From Glebionis coronaria (taxonomy: Eukaryota; Streptophyta; Magnoliopsida; Asterales; Asteraceae), in contig CM046878.1 of the NCBI GenBank assembly GCA_025667525.1, positions 399,610,433 through 399,674,432 of the forward strand: 64,000 nt of DNA, written 5' to 3'. The translations under genes and the position numbers were made by a program. The notes beneath the pieces are model-generated. The model did not search any database. It had not been told where the DNA came from and saw nothing but the letters and a program-made list of their open reading frames with translations. Below, in pieces: positions 34,227 to 43,839 of the stretch (the first letter of the stretch is position 1; each line of letters begins with the position of its first letter).

Positions 34227-35843
34227 TGTAACACCCTATTTTGGTAAATGGAATGTCACACGTGATTATGGCGTGTCATCAAAGCATACAATGATAAATG
34301 TCTTAAACATTACATGACCATAAAGGAAATACCGGAAACAAACATCGGTACCCCAAAGTAAAGCTCATCACACACAAACATAAGTACTATAAATGAAAAG
34401 GACTAAACAACGTCCATGGAAATGAGTATCAAAAGTATGAATAAATGCAAAAAGTAATGAAGGCTAGGAAGCTTCCAATCCATATGCACGTGCGCTTAAA
34501 GTCTACGAGCGTCCCTGAGTACCTGCCGTTTTAGGAACATGATAGGAAAACGGTTGAGCATAACGCTCAGTGCAAGGATATACAAGCATAGAACGAATAA
34601 CATAAGCATATAAAGCATATAGCAGCGGAAATGTCTAAGTCTTGGAAAACCTGGTATAACTTAGTAAAACTGGTTTTATAGTTTGAAAAGCCTTATGTTT
34701 ATCTTATAAAATCTGTTTAACATGTTTACCATTAGCCAATACAGGTCATGAAATATCAACGTGCATGAATACTTGGAGGGGTGACCTCGTCATGCAATTA
34801 GAGGGGCTGCCTCTAATTAATATAAGTTTTGGGTAGGAGGGATCAGCTCCTTGTGAAGGATGCCAGGCACACACCAAATTCACTTGAATAATCTGTAAAA
34901 AACATGTAACCTAGGATGCACCTATACGCCCCAAATGATAACATAATAATATGGCCAAAAGCTGAAGGGACGCCACGAGCTATCACTCCGCCATGGTGAA
35001 GTCATAACACTGGTGCAACCAGTGTTATGGTTATGGTACCTCCATAACTACGTGAAACTGGTCATGCATGTATATGGCTTAGGCATTTATTAAACATAAG
35101 CAATCAAAACATATAAAACATATACTGGGCAAACAGTTGGCTACAAACGGGGAATCCTAATCAGGAAAGAATGTCCATACAAAAAGGACGGAGAATCCGT
35201 ACCTTTTGTCCAGTGAACGAAGAAGACGAACGGGAGAGAGTCCTACTTCGATCTCACTAATGCTACATAGATAATATACGCGTATAAGTATTCTGTTTAC
35301 TGAGTACGTAACTGGTTTTATATCATGTCTTAGCTTGTTTTATATGTTCATGTCATGTTTGACTGATTTTAACGTTAAGCTGTGTTTATCATGTATTCTG
35401 TCAATTCTGATTAAGTATTACTAGTATTTCTTGTATTATTATACTTGTTGTGTAATAATAAGTAACTTTCTAAGAATAGAAGGTTTCCAAAAATAGAAAG
35501 TTTACAAAAATAGAAAGTTTCCAAAAATAGAAAGTTTCCAAAAATAGAATGTTTCCAAAAATAGATTAGCTACCTAAAATAATTAAGTTTCTGAAAATAG
35601 AAAGTTTCCATAAATAGATTAGCTGCTTAAAATAGATAAGTTTTTAAAAATAGAAAGTTTCCATAATTAGAAATAAGCTGGATTATTAAGCTAATAATAT
35701 AAGCTTAAGTTTCACTGATTAATATGCTAAGTCATGTGATTAATAGTATAGTTTATTAATTATTACATGTAAATTACATAAACTATGTGTTATAAGATTT
35801 AATTAAATATAACATGATTTAATTAAATTTAAGTGTAAATAAT
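34227..35843 (-). repeat. Chromovirus 5' LTR, inner part
   Basis: Begins TGTAACACCC on the plus strand (GGGTGTTACA as LTR end in element sense). It is cut at 35843 by family A copy 2 with duplication ATAAT (35839-35843 and 47326-47330) and continues at 47331. Contains a short tandem repeat at 35472-35670. No genes. Confidence 0.8.
35472..35670. repeat. 17-bp tandem repeat AAAAATAGAAAGTTTCC
   Basis: Five near-perfect units of about 17 bp (35475-35560) are followed by a larger degenerate period containing ATAGATTAGCTRCYTAAAAT. Lies inside the chromovirus LTR. Confidence 0.8.
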
Positions 35844-36773
35844 TGATGAGACTGCAATTATACATAGTCTCATCGTCCAAAATGGGCTTAAAACGGTTAA
35901 AATATCATGAAAAGTGCCATATATATGCTCGTGTTTGCTCAATGTGTATTTTAGGTACGGATATCGTGAAAAAGACAAAAGATCACAAGAAACTAGCAAA
36001 AACGAACACGGGGTACGAAGACGTACAAGAAATCGAAGCCGAGATTGTACTTAACGAAGCAAAACGGGCATTTTCGGATCGACTCGACAAATTTGAAGAT
36101 TTTTACAAGTCAAAATCAAACCCAAGACACGATAATGGAGCAAGTATTGAAAACCGATCCCAGAACTCTATTTTTATTTTACGGATCAACCCGCACCCGT
36201 TTAACGGGCCGAGTCGATCCGTTTAAATATTAATATAACCATTCAGCCCATTTTCGTTTTTTATAACAAACAAGCTCAAAATATTAACTAATTTGGTTAA
36301 TACTTTTGGATCCAGCCATTCGGACCCAAAAAATGCTACATAAGACACCAAGCCCAAAACTACACCATCTGGCCCTTTTAATTTTACCAATGGAAGGGAT
36401 AAAAAAAGGTACGAGTATTTGCAAAACACAGTTAGGTTCTTCTAACAATGGCAGCCACCATCAAATCTAATCTCAAACCCTAATCCCTTAACCATCACTA
36501 TCCCACATCACCCATCGTACCTCATATCACGTGAAACTACGAATCAAGACAAAGATGAAGACCAAATCAATGGCCAGGATTATTTGGCGTGCTGCACACA
36601 ACAAAAACAAGGGCTCGGATCATTGCAAGCTTCTGCTACATCACATGGAACCACATATTCGCCTAGAAGATCAATTTCAAACTTGGAATATCCTCAAGAA
36701 TATGCCAAGGACAATTGAGGAATCACAACATTTAAGGGTTAGTATTTCTTTTTTTTTAGAAATCTTGTGACCC

Positions 36774-36787
36774 TCTATATAAAGGGC
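36774..36787 (+). promoter_or_regulatory. Predicted TATA box, family A copy 2 5' LTR
   Basis: CCCTCTATATAAAGGGC lies about 930 bases into the LTR. In the 3' LTR the same site reads CTATACAAAG (near 44768), so the core is mutated there. Confidence 0.55.
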
Positions 36788-38331
36788 TTAGGATTTATAT
36801 TTTGTTCTTGTTCCAGTTTTTAAATGTAATTCCTTTTTTCAATTGAATGAATAAAAGTTGTTAATTTAATCTGAGTTCCACCATTTTAATTTCTGTCTTT
36901 TTTATTTCATGTTTGAAGTCATTTTGAGATAAAGTTATTTATTTAATTTCAAAAGTGTTCACAAGTTTTGGGTAAATCTTGATTCGAAAAAAAGGGAGAC
37001 ATAATTTGTGGTATTATTGTGTTGTTGTGGGTTCCAAAGTGACGAAAAAAGGGTGTTTTGTTAGTTCTTTTCACCGCAAGAAAAAGAGAGTTGTGTGTTT
37101 GTTGTTGCGACAAAGAAAAAAAAAAGAAGATTTGTTTTGTTGCTTGTTTGTACCGAGAATAAAAAAAAATAGAGAAGTATTTGATTGTTGTGTTAATCGA
37201 ATTGAAAAGAAGAAAAGTTGTAACCCTTATTGTTGTTGATGTACCCACTGTTCTCGAAAAAAATAATGGTGTAGCTTGCTTTTATGTGTTACTGTTATGG
37301 TATAAAAAAAAGAGTTTGCCTTAGTTCATTGTTTTTGTTTGGTTCGAAGACAAAGAAAGAAAATTGGTGGTTCAATTGGTTTTGTTGCGTTTGGGTCACG
37401 AAAGAAAAGAAAGGGAGGAATTTATAATAATGTTTTTGGTGGTGTTCGAATGCTTTTTAGATTAGATGGTTTTTATGGTTTGGTGACTCGATCGATATTT
37501 TGGATTCAAGAACTGATTTCGACGCAGCAGTATAGTAGGAGTTAGATGATGGTTGGTGATCTTTGTAGCAGCGGTTATGGAACGATTTAGATAGGTTAGA
37601 ATATCGATCTCAGTCAATCATAAGCACGCCAACAACGGAGGCCTTGAGTCGTGGTATTTCTCTTATTTCGATTTCTGCAGTTTTTAGTTTAATGTTAGTA
37701 GGATAAAATCGCTTGCTACTTGTTCTATATGTTCTGATTCAAGTTGTTTATTTGTTTCTTTAGTTCTACAATTTACATTCTGCAAATTAGTATGTGGCAG
37801 TGCTCGTAGCTTTGTTAATTGCCCTCTTAAGTTTCTTTTCATCAGTCATTTAGAGATCTAAAGCAAGCCTAAGTGTAAAATTCAAGTCAATAGTGAAATT
37901 CTCTTTGTGCTAATAACAGAAGTCAAGCAGTAAACAGAGATGAATCACAATCTGATTTTATTCATTGGATTGCAGTGGCTTAGCTGATGATACATAGGAT
38001 TTTAGAAAGTGAATTTGCTTGGAATATTTTGTTTAGAATGTCACCTAATGCTGTTTTAGTATAAACAAGGGTTTAGAGTAGATTTGATTGCAAAAAAAAT
38101 TCAGCTTTAAAAAGCTTTAGTGGGTAGTCAGGAAGAAAGAGAACAAAAAAAAGTAGTAGTAATGTGCATCGCTGGAATGATAAAAAGAGAAGAAAAAAAA
38201 TATTAGCATCTGTTAATTTTCCATGTTGCACAATTAGCCTTGTTGGGTTGTGAAGCCCATTTTGGCTCACGAATTTAAATGGGGTTATAAATGTTGCTGT
38301 ATTAAAAAAAATTCGTTTAAAAAAATAGAAT

Positions 38332-38420
38332 GGAGAGGGTTGGGACTCGAACTCCTGACCTCCATCATTCTAATACAGCGTCTCACAAACAAGCACCATT
38401 ACCAACTGATCTATGCTATG
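38332..38420 (-). repeat. tRNA-derived SINE-like segment in 5' LTR
   Basis: On the minus strand an A-box-like TAGCATAGATCAGTTGG (38418-38401) is followed about 45 bases later by a B-box-like GAGTTCGAGTCCC (38355-38343), then CCCTCTCC and a T run. Box order and spacing match a Pol III promoter of tRNA type. No acceptor stem can be built at the 5' side, so it is not a working tRNA gene. The likely source is a SINE head; where the SINE body ends is unclear. Confidence 0.55.
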
Positions 38421-39337
38421 TTTCTTGTTAGCCTTTGCATAATCATTTATTTAACCCCTTTTTGCTTTTTATCTTCTTAGCTTATATAAGCTTATTTCGA
38501 ACTTATTAGAGCTTATTTTTTTCACCTTTTATTTTTTCTAGCCGTTAAATAATATTTATAATTGTCGGTATTTTTTTTGGATTTTTGAAAAACCATTTAT
38601 TATGTTTAATCATTTAATTAGTTTAAACTAGTTTTTAATTCATAAAAAAATATTTAAAAGTCAAAAAAATGTAATTCTTTTTTCTAAAATTTTCTTTTTG
38701 TCATTTAGGACGTATAAAAAATAAATTTTCTTTTGTAGAGTTTAAATTTCATAATTTTCTTTTAATTATTTCATTTTCTAGGATTATTTTAGTTTTAAAT
38801 TTGAGAAAAGTCATAAAAAATAGTAAAATGTATTTTAAAATTTTCAAAAAATAATTTTTAACTTTTATTAAGTATAATCTAGGTTTATAAAAGAAAAAAT
38901 TTAGATTTTGTCTTTTTCTTAGTTAGTTTTATTTTTAGGGTTTTTAATTTACTTTAAATATTGATATAAATTAATTTAAAGTTGACAATTTTTTTTGGTT
39001 TTCGTATTTTTCTTAGTTAGACTTTTTAGGTAACTTTTGTAATTTTTAATTAATTTTTAGGTGAATTTTTTCGTTAGGTCGCGTTTTTACGTTCGTACGT
39101 TGAAGCGTTTTTTACCGTTTTGAGCGTAATTCGTCTCCTTTTTCTTTTCTTTTCCTCTTTCCAAAAACGTAATCACTCGATTAAATAACGTCTATAATTG
39201 TTGGCTAAACACCATACCTCCTTGAGAACGAACTCGATTGTCGGTATTCGCGTTTTTCACAAAACGTGATACTTAATACTTACCCGCATTATTAGTGCTT
39301 GTTTTTCCTAAATCAAGTGTCTAATTTTACTACATCA

Positions 39338-40135
39338 AAATGGCGCCGCTGCCGGGGAGGTGTGTTTAGCCATATTTATTTATCATGTTTATTTGAGTGT
39401 TTACGTTTTATCGTAAATACTTCTTTTGTTATTTTTCTATATTATTAACCATAGAATTAAATACGTGTTAAATAGAACTCTATTAACACAAAATCGTTTT
39501 CTCGTTTTTATTGTGCATAATATATTGTATTTACGTAGAACATAAACATACAATAATTATCCAAATACGCGAGAAATCGCACCCCAATAGTTGAGCATTC
39601 CGGTCACTATTGTTGTATCGAATTCAAACGAAATCAAAGGCAAAATAGATAAATACTCTTAATTGGTTTAATCTCGATAAATACAAACTATAAGGTGGGT
39701 ATAAGGCGGTTGTATTTCACGACCTAAGGAAAAAAGGCTCTTAAGTGCTTCGCGCCGCCTCGTTTTCTCCGCTCGCTTGTGCGTATTTGGAAAGTGACGA
39801 TTAATTAGGGGTTTGCCACATCAAGTATTAATAATCTATTTTTGTGAGTTTTAATTATGGAACCTCGAAATGTTTTGGCATTCCGCCAACGTTTCAAAGT
39901 CGACGAGGGTTTTTACTTCACGTAATTGCCTTCATTCTTCTTGGATTCATTAATCGAGACCTTTGATTAGTGGATAATTTTTGTAGATTAATTTCTACGT
40001 AATACACCAAAATTACAAAAAAATTAAAAAACCAAAAACACAAAAATAATCTTCTCATTTTCCCTCTATTTTCATAATTCTCTTCTTGAACCCTCTAATT
40101 TGTTTAATTCTCGATTACGATTTTCGCGTTACATC
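39338..40135 (+). other. Family A leader with primer-binding site
   Basis: Three bases after the LTR comes TGGCGCCGCTGCCGGGGA (39341-39358), complementary to the 3' end of plant tRNA-Asp with one mismatch in 18. The remaining 780 bases are noncoding leader, rich in A/T with a short GC-rich patch near 39750-39780. Confidence 0.85.
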
Positions 40136-41143
40136 ATGTCGAATGATGGTTACTATTCGTGTCCATATTGTGGAGGACTGCCCGATGGTGGTAATTGTTA
40201 TAATTGCGAGATTTTAGGAGTAAGGGAGGGTTATATCTACAACTCTCCTCAAAACAACAATGGTGATGGATTTCAATCATACGACCAAGGTCACCAATCG
40301 TCTTCGTTTTATTCGTCGAATGATTCATCTTATTATTGTGATAATAATCAAGATGATGAAACGAATCAAAACGCCTATGGTTACGAATTCCAATCATATG
40401 ACCATACTCTACAACCGCCCTCGTCTTATTCATGTGATTTTTGCGGTTTGGAGCACGATTTCGGATTTAGTTGTACGAATAACTATAATGGCCACGAACC
40501 AAATCCTAATTTCTATGACCAATCTTCACAATACCCACCATCCTATTCATGTGAGAATTGTGGAAACGAACCTCATTTTGGATATGATTGTCAACCGATG
40601 AACCACAATACGTCTTTGGACAATCAATTCAACGGATTTGACGAATCACCTCCACATGATATGAATTACAATTGTGACGATGGGAATTTTTATCCACATA
40701 ACAAACCAGATTTTTCTCAAAATCCGTGTTGTAACAATTGTGGTCGGCCTCACGATACTTATTCTTGCCAACCAATGCATTATGATGAACCCAATTCATA
40801 CGATAATTCTGGTTTTGATCATTTTGAGGCCCCACCATACGATTTCGAACACCAAAATTCTCATGAGTCAAGTAATGAGAGACAAAATTCCTTTGCCGCT
40901 TTCTTACAAGACCATGAAGAAGAATTCTTGCAAGGTGTGATGGGCATTTTTAGAAGTATAAGGGGAGATATTGAAATCGAAAAGAAACGAGTGCAAGCGT
41001 CAAATATTGATACTTATGCCTCTACGTCTCTTGAAATTCTATATGATTACCAATACGACGATGATGATAGCAATGTTTTCAATCTCGACCCTTATCATGG
41101 AAAACTACTCCTATACCCACTACGGAAACCGATGCCTCTCTAA
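40136..41143 (+). CDS. Zinc-knuckle-array protein of family A (unrecognised family)
   Basis: 335 aa from ATG 40136; no named family recognised. Cys/His modules recur: C9-C12-C21-C24; C100-x2-C-x3-H-x5-C113; C139-x2-C-x4-H-x4-C152 (canonical knuckle spacing); C199-x2-C-x3-H-x4-C211. The last has exactly the spacing and CxxCG.PH look of the knuckle in the Athila gag of this window (CEICGGPHSYTTC). Linkers are rich in Asn, Tyr, Ser, Gln, Asp and repeat FQSYD/YD phrases. After about 250 the chain is acidic and possibly helical (FAAFLQDHEEEFLQGVMGIF), then DDDD. There is no capsid-like domain. Single-stranded nucleic-acid binding or RNA packaging is inferred, not shown. It ends in TAA two bases before the next ATG, in a different frame. 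Confidence 0.85.
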   Translation: MSNDGYYSCPYCGGLPDGGNCYNCEILGVREGYIYNSPQNNNGDGFQSYDQGHQSSSFYSSNDSSYYCDNNQDDETNQNAYGYEFQSYDHTLQPPSSYSCDFCGLEHDFGFSCTNNYNGHEPNPNFYDQSSQYPPSYSCENCGNEPHFGYDCQPMNHNTSLDNQFNGFDESPPHDMNYNCDDGNFYPHNKPDFSQNPCCNNCGRPHDTYSCQPMHYDEPNSYDNSGFDHFEAPPYDFEHQNSHESSNERQNSFAAFLQDHEEEFLQGVMGIFRSIRGDIEIEKKRVQASNIDTYASTSLEILYDYQYDDDDSNVFNLDPYHGKLLLYPLRKPMPL

Positions 41144-41145
41144 GT

Positions 41146-41955
41146 ATGGGGGAGACGAATCTTAGCACTACACCTAGTGTCGAGATCCCTATTTCAATTC
41201 AAAGTGAGCCTACGGTTTTCTCCGAAGATGAGGTAAGTGATTTTGCTCTCGATAAACTTTTCCACGACGATTCTAACGAGGCAAATCACGATAGTGAGTG
41301 TGAATCGATTTCTTGTGATGATGTCTCTCCCATTGACACTTTGGGGAGAGAATCAACGACTTTTTCGAACCCGCTTTTCAATGACGAGGATTTTTCCGCT
41401 AGTGATGACGAGTCACTAATCGACAAGGACGTTCAAAATACCAATTTTAAAATCTTTTCGAACCCTTTATTCGAATTTGATGACGCGTTCATTTTTGGTG
41501 ACGTAAATCTTCTCTTTGATGAGACGTGCGAGGACATCGAGAGTGAGGATTCTAAGGATTCTAAACTCGATGAGCCGGATTTGCTAGTCACCCTCCCGAC
41601 GTCTCATACGGTTGAGACTACTCTTTCTACTCATGACGTTTCCATTCTCGAGGGGTTCATCGATGGACCGCCTCTCCATGAGAGTGAGGATTTTAATGAG
41701 GCTTTTGCCTTCGATCCGGGGGGAAATTTTGAAACTCCTATTATTGACAATTCTATTTCTATTTTACCTTTGTTTCAAAGTGAACCAACCCACCCCCTCG
41801 GATATGATGATTTTACCTACGTCGTAAGGAGTTTTCTTCCTTACAAGACGTATCCTCCGGCTTTGCGTGTTTTATTTTCAACAAAATGTGAGGATACGAT
41901 CTTCGATCCCGGTATAAAGGCTTTGCCTTTATTCACGGTTGCTTTTGGGCCTTGA
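41146..41955 (+). CDS. Acidic protein of family A (unrecognised family)
   Basis: 269 aa from ATG 41146; the frame is open upstream to 41071, overlapping the end of the zinc-knuckle ORF by 73 bases in another frame. Very acidic and Ser-rich, with repeated FSNPLF and SNPLFEFDD phrases (near residues 73 and 104) and a more hydrophobic end (TYVVRSFLPYKTYPPALRV, then EDTIFDPGIKALPLF). No catalytic motif. The ATG lies within a G-run, AGTATGGGGGAG, that equals the PPT of the element. I recall similar ORFs as unnamed predicted proteins from Asteraceae genomes, where the two parts may be one protein; if so this copy has a frameshift between them. Confidence 0.8.
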   Translation: MGETNLSTTPSVEIPISIQSEPTVFSEDEVSDFALDKLFHDDSNEANHDSECESISCDDVSPIDTLGRESTTFSNPLFNDEDFSASDDESLIDKDVQNTNFKIFSNPLFEFDDAFIFGDVNLLFDETCEDIESEDSKDSKLDEPDLLVTLPTSHTVETTLSTHDVSILEGFIDGPPLHESEDFNEAFAFDPGGNFETPIIDNSISILPLFQSEPTHPLGYDDFTYVVRSFLPYKTYPPALRVLFSTKCEDTIFDPGIKALPLFTVAFGP

Positions 41956-42414
41956 TTACATGTAAGTCCCGCCAAAAATGACCGAACCATGATTATCCCT
42001 AAATGGTCACATTTTTGGGGATTCGAGTCGAGCTTTTGACTCGATTATCAAAAACAAGGTGCCTCATGGGGGATTCTCATGCTTATCCTTGTGAATATTA
42101 TTGTTTTTAATTAATCCTAATGTGAGGGGATTTGTGCCCTTCCAACCTTTGTTCCGTGGTTGTTTGTGAATTATGGTTTTTAGATGATTATTATCTTCAC
42201 GATTGGAGCCTCTCGTGTTCGTTTATGGGAGCACTCGATCGTTTGCTTTGAAGAGTTTCTCGATATCCACACATGATATATCCTTTGATGTTCTAACCTT
42301 AGGTTTTTAGCACACTTCATAAACGGCTTTAAATTTAACGGTTACACCCTTTCCATGCTAGATTAGGCATTCGACTACGTCTCTAGTATGGGGGTGTTTG
42401 CACCCCTAGACTCG

Positions 42415-42434
42415 AAACATTGAGGACAATGTTT
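42415..42434 (+). other. AGGA-loop hairpin, family A copy 2
   Basis: Perfect inverted repeat AAACATTG-AGGA-CAATGTTT, identical to the Athila one, between two AGTATGGGGG tracts. A second small inverted repeat GGGGTGTTTGCACCCC overlaps the first G-run (42391-42406). Confidence 0.85.
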
Positions 42435-43827
42435 AACTTTAGTATGGGGGGGTGAATAGATACTTGCCTTGCCAAACCTTCAAGCTTTCCAAAGTTTATC
42501 TTTTTGTTTATCGTTTTGTTGCAAAATAAGGCTAAAAATGGCCAAATTTTAAAATTTTTCTCATGTTTTATTAGTGTTTGAAGACACGAATGTAGGTTTT
42601 CCGATGGCGAGAATAAGAGTAATTTTTGACTCGACCGTGCGTGTTGAGCACTTAGCTTTGATTCCTTAACTTCACATTAGGCTAAGTCTCTTAAATGAGG
42701 ACGAGAAATGATAGAGTTAATTATAAGTTACTATGCTAAACGTAGAAGTCGCTCTTCTTTCAAAAACTCATGTGTTCTCGTTGTTTGCTTATTCTCCCTT
42801 CGCATGTAAATATTTTTTGCTTAATAAATATTGACTTAGCGGTTTAGTCTTGATTGTTGGGTTTCTAGTCTTTTCTAGTAGCTTCCGTATAATTAAATTG
42901 GGAATACATTAAGGTATCGCCAGCGTCACGGTTTTGAAGTATTGGCACCCGAATAATCAAAAGCTTCACCCAATAATAAGATTTCAAGTGCTCACCTAAA
43001 TCAAGCAAACAATTTGAAGCCCCACAAGGCCGAAAAATCTATGCAAAATTGAAAGTGAATCAAGCCTTAATCTTTGAAGCTTTAAAGAGCCAAAATTCGC
43101 TTTAGCGTGAGGATATACGTCTTTGGCTAATAAAACCACCGATGAGGCGGATAATAAAAGGCAAGGCAAGACCGAAGTCATAATAAAAACTTCATGGCGA
43201 AGTTGAATAAAAGATGGAGTTAAACCAATGATAATAAGGCCCTTCCGTTAGGGGGCGTATACAATTCTTGGTAATAAGTCTCATGTTCAAAACCATTATA
43301 AAACCGTGTTTATCGATTCTTCTTGTCAACTTAATTTTTTGACATCGTTGTCTATTAGGAGGGGTTATTGATTTGATGGTCTTGGTTACACCGTTAGGAC
43401 TCTATTTTTAGACCTAAATCTCTATTATCACATAAGTCAAGCAATGTATCCTCGTGAAACATTCAAGACAAAATAAAATATAAGAGATACAACTTAGGAA
43501 AATGGGAGGATAAGTACGTGATTAGGGCATACGAGTAGTGTTAGCATTACTAACTTATAATGACAATGATCTCGTTGCACGCTTGGCATGGAATTGAGGT
43601 GAAAATCGAGGACGATGAAATTATTTCTAACGAAGCATTCACGTGTTCTTATTCTATGAACCTAAACGTCCCATTTTGCGATGAAAATCATACATTATGT
43701 CTAAAATGCAAGTAGTAGCAATAGTAGTAGTGTAGCTAGTTTATCATTCAATAAAGTGAATAAAAATGAATTTTGGAGGTGCTACGATACTTTATTTTAG
43801 CATTGCGTGAGGGCACGGCAATGGTTT

Positions 43828-43839
43828 AGTATGGGGGAG
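43828..43839 (+). other. Polypurine tract, family A copy 2
   Basis: AGTATGGGGGAG ends directly at the 3' LTR start TGATGAG (43840). The same 12 bases occur at 41143-41154 and the first 10 at 42385 and 42441. Confidence 0.8.

Larger units (their letters stand above)
35844..39337 (+). repeat. 5' LTR of family A copy 2
   Basis: Starts TGATGAGACTGC and ends CTACATCA. Terminal stem GATGAGACT/AGTCTCATC (35845-35853, 35866-35874). TATA box near 36774. Contains a minus-strand tRNA-derived SINE-like segment (38332-38420) and long A/T-rich tracts after it. Small ORFs such as 36531-36770 recur in the other LTR and have no recognisable domain. Confidence 0.93.
41956..43839 (+). other. 3' noncoding region of family A copy 2
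   Basis: No gene. An imperfect hairpin follows the stop (CCAAAAATGACC 41972-41983 / GGTCACATTTTTGG 42005-42018). Then come GACTCGATTATCAAAAACAAGG (about 42039), G-run 42385-42395, hairpin 42415-42434, G-run 42441-42452, the block GGACGAGAAATGATAGAG (42699-42716), AATAAAATATAAGAGATAC (43472-43490), ATGACAATGATCTCGTTG (43560-43577) and the PPT 43828-43839. Order agrees with the Athila tail (10055-8126, minus). Confidence 0.82.

Noticed and set aside
38332..38420. Functional tRNA gene on the minus strand
   Set aside because: A- and B-box-like sequences are present but no acceptor stem or proper anticodon arm can be formed; it is inside an LTR and repeated in its partner.
40136..41955. Captured or resident host zinc-finger gene
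   Set aside because: It lies precisely between the PBS and the 3' noncoding blocks of a structurally complete element and has no introns or host-gene context that I can see.
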